Assembly (NCBI GenBank): GCA_023664665.1
Contig: JAMPEY010000017.1
Location: 1 to 64,000 of the forward strand
Origin: Lachnoclostridium sp.
Lineage (GTDB): Bacteria > Bacillota > Clostridia > Lachnospirales > Lachnospiraceae
Reading direction: 5' to 3'
Length of the DNA stretch: 64,000 nt
Position numbers and translations under genes: made by a program. Positions 59,795 to 64,000 of the stretch are shown here, one piece after another. The notes beneath the pieces are model-generated. The model was not told the origin of the DNA and did not search any database. It was given only the letters and a program-made list of their open reading frames with translations. Each line of letters starts with the position of its first letter. Position 1 is the stretch's first letter.

Positions 59795-59848
59795 TAAAAA
59801 TTTTAGAATTTGACAAATCCGCTGTATATCAGCGTTTCAAACAAATTA

Positions 59849-59875
59849 TTAGCACTCATTCTGAATGAGTGCTAA
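59849..59875. promoter_or_regulatory. CIRCE operator (HrcA site)
   Basis: TTAGCACTC-ATTCTGAAT-GAGTGCTAA is an exact match to the CIRCE consensus with a 9-base spacer. It lies just upstream of the promoter of htpG, so htpG should be repressed by HrcA at normal temperature and induced by heat. Confidence 0.96.
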
Positions 59876-59882
59876 TTTTGGC

Positions 59883-59911
59883 TTGACTTTTATTTCGGAG
59901 GGTCTTAAACT
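59883..59911 (+). promoter_or_regulatory. htpG promoter
   Basis: TTGACT (59883-59888) and TAAACT (59906-59911), spacer 17, directly downstream of CIRCE. Confidence 0.65.
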
Positions 59912-59964
59912 GATTTTATAAAAAGGGGATGTTAAGACCCTTCAAAGAAAAGGATGTGGAGAAT

Positions 59965-62151
59965 ATGGCAGCAAAAAGCGGAAGCTTATCAATTAACAGT
60001 GAAAACATTTTCCCGATTATCAAGAAATGGTTGTATTCCGACCATGATATTTTTTACAGGGAATTGATTTCTAACGGCTGTGATGCCGTGACCAAATTAA
60101 AAAAACTGGATATGATGGGAGAGTACAGTCTGCCCGAAGGGTATAAACCCAGAGTTGATGTAGTGGTGGACCCGGAAAATAAGACGCTTGCATTTGTGGA
60201 TAACGGTCTTGGCATGACGGCGGAGGAGGTAGAGGAGTATATTAACCAGATTGCCTTTTCCGGTGCTACGGATTTTATTGAAAAATATAAGGATAAGAGT
60301 AATTCCGACCAGATTATCGGACATTTCGGACTGGGTTTTTACTCTGCGTTTATGGTGGCGGATGAGGTGCATATTGACACTTTGTCCTATAAGGAAGGCG
60401 CAAAGGCGGTACATTGGGAATGTGACGGCGGAACGGAATTTTCCATGGAGGACGGGGACAGGACGCAGGTGGGAACTACCATCACACTGTTTTTAAACGA
60501 GAATTGTCTGGAATTCTGCAATGAGTATAAGGCGAGAGAAGTCTTAAAGAAATATTGTTCCTTTATGCCTACGGAAATTTATCTTTCCAAGGCGGACACC
60601 AAGGAGACTCAGATTATCAAAGAGGATGAAAAGCTGGAAGACGACGAGGTTTTGGAGGTTATTGAGCCGGAGAAAAAAGAGGAATCTGCCGGCAGCCAAA
60701 ATGATGCGGGAGAACAATCCGATGCAAACTCCGAAAAAGAATCGGAGCCCGAAAGAGAACCGGAACCCAGAAAATTAAAGATAAGAAAGCGTCCGGAGCT
60801 TGTAAATGAGACGCAGCCCCTGTGGACAAAACATCCGAATGAATGTACCAAAGAGGAATATCTGGCATTTTACCGCAAAGTATTTCAGGATTACAAAGAG
60901 CCCTTGTTCTGGATTCATTTAAATATGGATTACCCCTTTAATCTGAAAGGTATTTTGTATTTCCCTAAGATTAACATGGAGTATGAGTCCATTGAGGGCA
61001 CTATCAAGCTGTACAATAATCAGGTATTCATAGCGGATAATATCAAGGAAGTGATTCCCGAATTTCTGCTTTTGTTAAAAGGTGTCATCGACTGCCCCGA
61101 TCTGCCTTTAAATGTGTCCAGAAGCGCGCTGCAGAACGATGGTTTTGTAAAGAAAATTGCAGAGTATATCACCAAGAAAGTGGCTGACAAATTAGCCGGA
61201 ATGTGCAAGACGGACAAAGAAGAATACGATAAATATTGGGATGACATCAGTCCCTTTATCAAGTTCGGCTGCTTAAAGGATGATAAGTTCTGCGAGAAGA
61301 TGAATGATTATATTCTCTTTAAGAATCTGGAAGGAAAGTATCTGACCCTGCCCGAATGTCTGGAAACAAAGCCTGTTGACACGGAGAAAGAGGGCGAAGC
61401 TTCCGAAAGCGGTAAGGATGCCGAAAATGCAGGGGGCGCCGTGGACGAAAACGGAGAAAAAGTGGAAGCGGAAGTGATTGAGCCACAGGCGGAAAATGAG
61501 GATGCTGCAGATGCAGACGAGGAAGAAGCTGAGAAAAAAGAGAAAATTATTTACTATGTGACAGATGAACAGCAGCAGAGCCAATACATCAATATGTTTA
61601 AGGCTGCAAAGATGGATGCTGTGATTTTGAATCATAATATTGACCAGCACTTTATTTCCCAGCTGGAATCCAAAAATGAGGGAATCCGTTTCCTTCGCAT
61701 TGATGCGGATTTGACCGATGCCATGAAGTCCAAGACCTCCAAGAAGGCGGAAAAAGAGATGGAGGAGCAGGCGGAGAATATTGCCAAGCTCATGAAGAAA
61801 GCACTGAAAAATGACAAGATTGTCATAAAAGTGGAGAAGCTTAAAAATAAAAAGATTTCTTCCATGATTACCCTCTCCGAAGAGAGCAGGCGTATGCAGG
61901 ATATGATGAAGATGTACTCCATGCCCGGCATGGATATGGGCGCGTTCGGCGGTGAGGGCGAAACCCTGATTCTGAATGCCAATCATCCGCTGGTGCAGTA
62001 TGTGACAGAACATCAGGAAAGTGAAAATGTGGAGATGATTTGCGAACAGCTCTATGATTTGGCAAAGCTTCAACATGCTCCCCTGTCAGCGGAAGCCATG
62101 ACAAAGTTTATCAACCGCAGCAATGAGATTATGATGCTGTTGGCGAAGTAG
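59965..62151 (+). CDS. htpG: Chaperone HtpG (Hsp90)
   Basis: 728 residues, about 100 more than typical HtpG. The N-terminal ATPase domain has E-L-I-S-N-G-C-D-A, D-N-G-L-G-M and G-H-F-G-L-G-F-Y-S. The middle domain has the catalytic-loop segment S-R-S-A-L-Q. The extra length is in two acidic insertions: about 218-272 (E/K/S/P-rich, between N and middle domains, like the eukaryotic charged linker) and about 472-527. The ATG at 59965 follows GGAGAAT. Regulated by CIRCE. It ends 3 bases from the converging MATE gene. Confidence 0.96.
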   Translation: MAAKSGSLSINSENIFPIIKKWLYSDHDIFYRELISNGCDAVTKLKKLDMMGEYSLPEGYKPRVDVVVDPENKTLAFVDNGLGMTAEEVEEYINQIAFSGATDFIEKYKDKSNSDQIIGHFGLGFYSAFMVADEVHIDTLSYKEGAKAVHWECDGGTEFSMEDGDRTQVGTTITLFLNENCLEFCNEYKAREVLKKYCSFMPTEIYLSKADTKETQIIKEDEKLEDDEVLEVIEPEKKEESAGSQNDAGEQSDANSEKESEPEREPEPRKLKIRKRPELVNETQPLWTKHPNECTKEEYLAFYRKVFQDYKEPLFWIHLNMDYPFNLKGILYFPKINMEYESIEGTIKLYNNQVFIADNIKEVIPEFLLLLKGVIDCPDLPLNVSRSALQNDGFVKKIAEYITKKVADKLAGMCKTDKEEYDKYWDDISPFIKFGCLKDDKFCEKMNDYILFKNLEGKYLTLPECLETKPVDTEKEGEASESGKDAENAGGAVDENGEKVEAEVIEPQAENEDAADADEEEAEKKEKIIYYVTDEQQQSQYINMFKAAKMDAVILNHNIDQHFISQLESKNEGIRFLRIDADLTDAMKSKTSKKAEKEMEEQAENIAKLMKKALKNDKIVIKVEKLKNKKISSMITLSEESRRMQDMMKMYSMPGMDMGAFGGEGETLILNANHPLVQYVTEHQESENVEMICEQLYDLAKLQHAPLSAEAMTKFINRSNEIMMLLAK

Positions 62152-62154
62152 AAG

Positions 62155-63489
62155 CTAATACCCATATCTCTTCCGATTTCCAATAAACATTGCAGCGGAC
62201 AAGAACAAAGTCACACCTTCGGCAGCGGCAGTGGCGAGCCAGATGCCGTTTAGTCCACAGAAGATGGGAAGGATGTAAATGGCCGCCACCTGAATGACAA
62301 GGGTGCGCAAAAAGGAAATGACAGCGGATACTTTTCCGTTATTTAATCCGGTGAAGAATGCGGAGGCAAACACATTAAATCCTGTGGTTAAAAAGGAGAG
62401 GGCGTATAACTGCATTCCGGTGGTGGTCATTTCATAAAGAGTCCGGTCATATCCCACATAAATCCGGGCAATGAGGGAAGAGAGCGCTTCACCCGAAATC
62501 GTCATAACAAGTGCGGTGATTCCCGTTATCACAAGGCTCTTTCTTAGTACATTTTTAAGCTCCGCCTTGTTGTCGGCGCCAAAATGATATCCCACAATGG
62601 AAGTGGAGCTCATGGCATAACCGAAATAAAATGCCTGAAAGACAAAAGCAATATACATGATTGCGCCGTATGCCGCAACGCCGTTTTCGCCTGCGAATTT
62701 TAACAGCTGAAAATTATAAAGCAGTCCGATAATGGCGCCGGATAGATTGGTCATCATCTCGGAAGCACCGTTAGAGCAGGCTTTCCCGATGTTGTTCCAA
62801 TCTATTTTTGCTTTGACAAGGCGTAAGGAGCTGCTGTTTTTTCGCAGGAAATATAGGGTGGGAACGATTCCGCCCACAAACTGGCTCATGGCGGTTGCAA
62901 AAGCGGCGCCCCATATGCCAAAACGCAGCAGATAGACAAAGACTGCATCCATAACAATATTGGTCAACCCTGCCAGAATGGAGAGGGCTAGTCCCAAATG
63001 AGGTTTTTCGGCAGTGATGAAAAAGCTCTGGTATGCCGCCTGCAGCATCATGAAAATATTGGAAACCGCAAGGATTCTTCCATAGATTACGCAGTCATCA
63101 ATAAGATTTGCATCCGCCCCCAGCAGGGCGGATATTTGTCTCATAAACACAAAGCTGACAATGGAAATCACCAGTCCCGAATAAACCAGAAGCTTGATCA
63201 ACATGGAGAAAACCTGATTTGCTTTTTCGGGATTTTTGGCGCCGAGGTACAATGCCGCCAGCGCGCTTCCCCCTGTGCCTATCATGAACCCTGCGGCGCT
63301 GATTAGCTGCAGAAAAGGCCATACAAGATTTAAAGACGCAAAAGAACTTTTCCCCGCAAAATTGGATACAAACAGCCCGTCCACCACTGTGTAAAGGGAG
63401 GTTACAATCATCATGACAATGCTGGGCAGGGCAAAGCGGATTAATTTTTGATATGAAAAATGTTCACTTAAGGAGATTCCTTTGCTCAT
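62155..63489 (-). CDS. MATE-family efflux transporter
   Basis: 444 residues, about 12 membrane helices. F-A-L-P-S-I-V-M-M-I at the start, T-V-V-D-G-L-F-V-S-N and G-T-G-G-S-A-L-A-A-L-Y-L-G are typical of the DinF/NorM-like MATE group. It exports drugs or metabolites with Na+ or H+. AGGAGGATAAATTTTT precedes the ATG. The promoter upstream contains a large dyad. Confidence 0.92.
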   Translation of the reverse strand: MSKGISLSEHFSYQKLIRFALPSIVMMIVTSLYTVVDGLFVSNFAGKSSFASLNLVWPFLQLISAAGFMIGTGGSALAALYLGAKNPEKANQVFSMLIKLLVYSGLVISIVSFVFMRQISALLGADANLIDDCVIYGRILAVSNIFMMLQAAYQSFFITAEKPHLGLALSILAGLTNIVMDAVFVYLLRFGIWGAAFATAMSQFVGGIVPTLYFLRKNSSSLRLVKAKIDWNNIGKACSNGASEMMTNLSGAIIGLLYNFQLLKFAGENGVAAYGAIMYIAFVFQAFYFGYAMSSTSIVGYHFGADNKAELKNVLRKSLVITGITALVMTISGEALSSLIARIYVGYDRTLYEMTTTGMQLYALSFLTTGFNVFASAFFTGLNNGKVSAVISFLRTLVIQVAAIYILPIFCGLNGIWLATAAAEGVTLFLSAAMFIGNRKRYGY

Positions 63490-63552
63490 AAAAATTTATC
63501 CTCCTAGCAGAAATGCTTCTGTTGAAATTCTTTTCTCCCCTCTAAAACAAGC

Positions 63553-63602
63553 AATCCGGAAACGGACTTTGATATTGTAGTCCGCTTTCGGATTAATGTC
63601 AA
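63553..63602 (-). promoter_or_regulatory. MATE promoter with a 42-bp operator dyad
   Basis: On the minus strand TTGACA (63597-63602) and TACAAT (63574-63579) are spaced 17 bases. The dyad AATCCG-N4-CGGACT-N10-AGTCCG-N4-CGGATT (63553-63594) covers the spacer, -10 and start region. A dedicated regulator probably binds here; none is encoded in the window. Confidence 0.75.
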
Positions 63603-63671
63603 GCAGAAAAAAACTTGAGTTACCACATTAAAATTTTTATCCGAATAGATTTAGAGTGCTTTGTATCATAA

Positions 63672-64000
<329 letters not shown>

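Overview
The window looks like chromosome from a spore-forming, anaerobic member of the Clostridia, most likely a Lachnospiraceae gut or rumen bacterium. The reasons are a complete spoIIIA operon and spoIVB, a small stand-alone glycyl-radical protein, an LSPKTGD-type sorted surface protein, a membrane-anchored GH5 glucanase, strong AGGAGG ribosome binding sites, and the order asp23-nusB-xseA-xseB-ispA-dxs-tlyA-nadK-argR-recN-spoIVB, which closely follows the Bacillus/Clostridium arrangement.

Layout. 1-1.1 kb: a TetR-controlled flavoprotein operon on the minus strand. 1.2-7.6 kb: grcA, a small heavy-metal-associated protein, two paralogous alpha/beta hydrolases, a membrane protein, and a four-gene ABC transporter behind a promoter carrying three 10-bp repeats. 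7.9-13.1 kb: spoIIIAA-AH with two sigma-E-like promoters. 13.2-17.4 kb: deoB, prfC and a membrane transglutaminase-like protein. 17.4-28.4 kb: the housekeeping and sporulation cluster from asp23 to spoIVB. 28.4-35.5 kb: an accessory stretch lying where spo0A would be expected. It holds a HigBA-like toxin-antitoxin pair whose toxin seems to start at AUU, duplicated small-gene cassettes with a repeated hairpin and a PIN-toxin remnant, a DUF4143-type ATPase, and a large secreted transglutaminase-like, Ig-like surface protein bracketed by a 105-bp direct repeat.

35.6-43.7 kb: typA on the minus strand, an OB-fold protein, a cobalamin adenosyltransferase, dapA-dapB behind a clear lysine riboswitch with terminator, a TfoX-like protein, an Asn/Gly-rich lipoprotein, a eukaryotic-type HisA, and a divergent cis-prenyltransferase converging on it. 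43.8-47.8 kb: a probable restriction-modification operon with two C5-cytosine methyltransferases and an unfamiliar 500-residue protein bearing a P-x-x-D...E-x-K motif. This is the best candidate in the window for a poorly described system.

47.8-64 kb: a MATE-like transporter, a chemoreceptor, a cysteine hydrolase, a cluster of three hairpins, tRNA-Gly(GCC), a beta-CASP RNase-like protein, thyA-(29-residue membrane peptide)-folA, a GH5 enzyme, a branched-chain aminotransferase, a PrsA-like foldase lipoprotein, htpG with a perfect CIRCE operator, a MATE exporter with a 42-bp dyad in its promoter, and the start of a serine recombinase cut by the window edge.

How the genes work together. The spoIIIA products and SpoIVB belong to mother-cell/forespore communication during engulfment. 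ispA and dxs feed isoprenoid synthesis, which also supplies prenyl carriers of the kind made by the UppS-like enzyme. dapA/dapB supply lysine and cell-wall diaminopimelate under lysine control. thyA and folA are metabolically coupled, since ThyA makes the dihydrofolate that FolA reduces. All functions are inferred from sequence; no database search was run.
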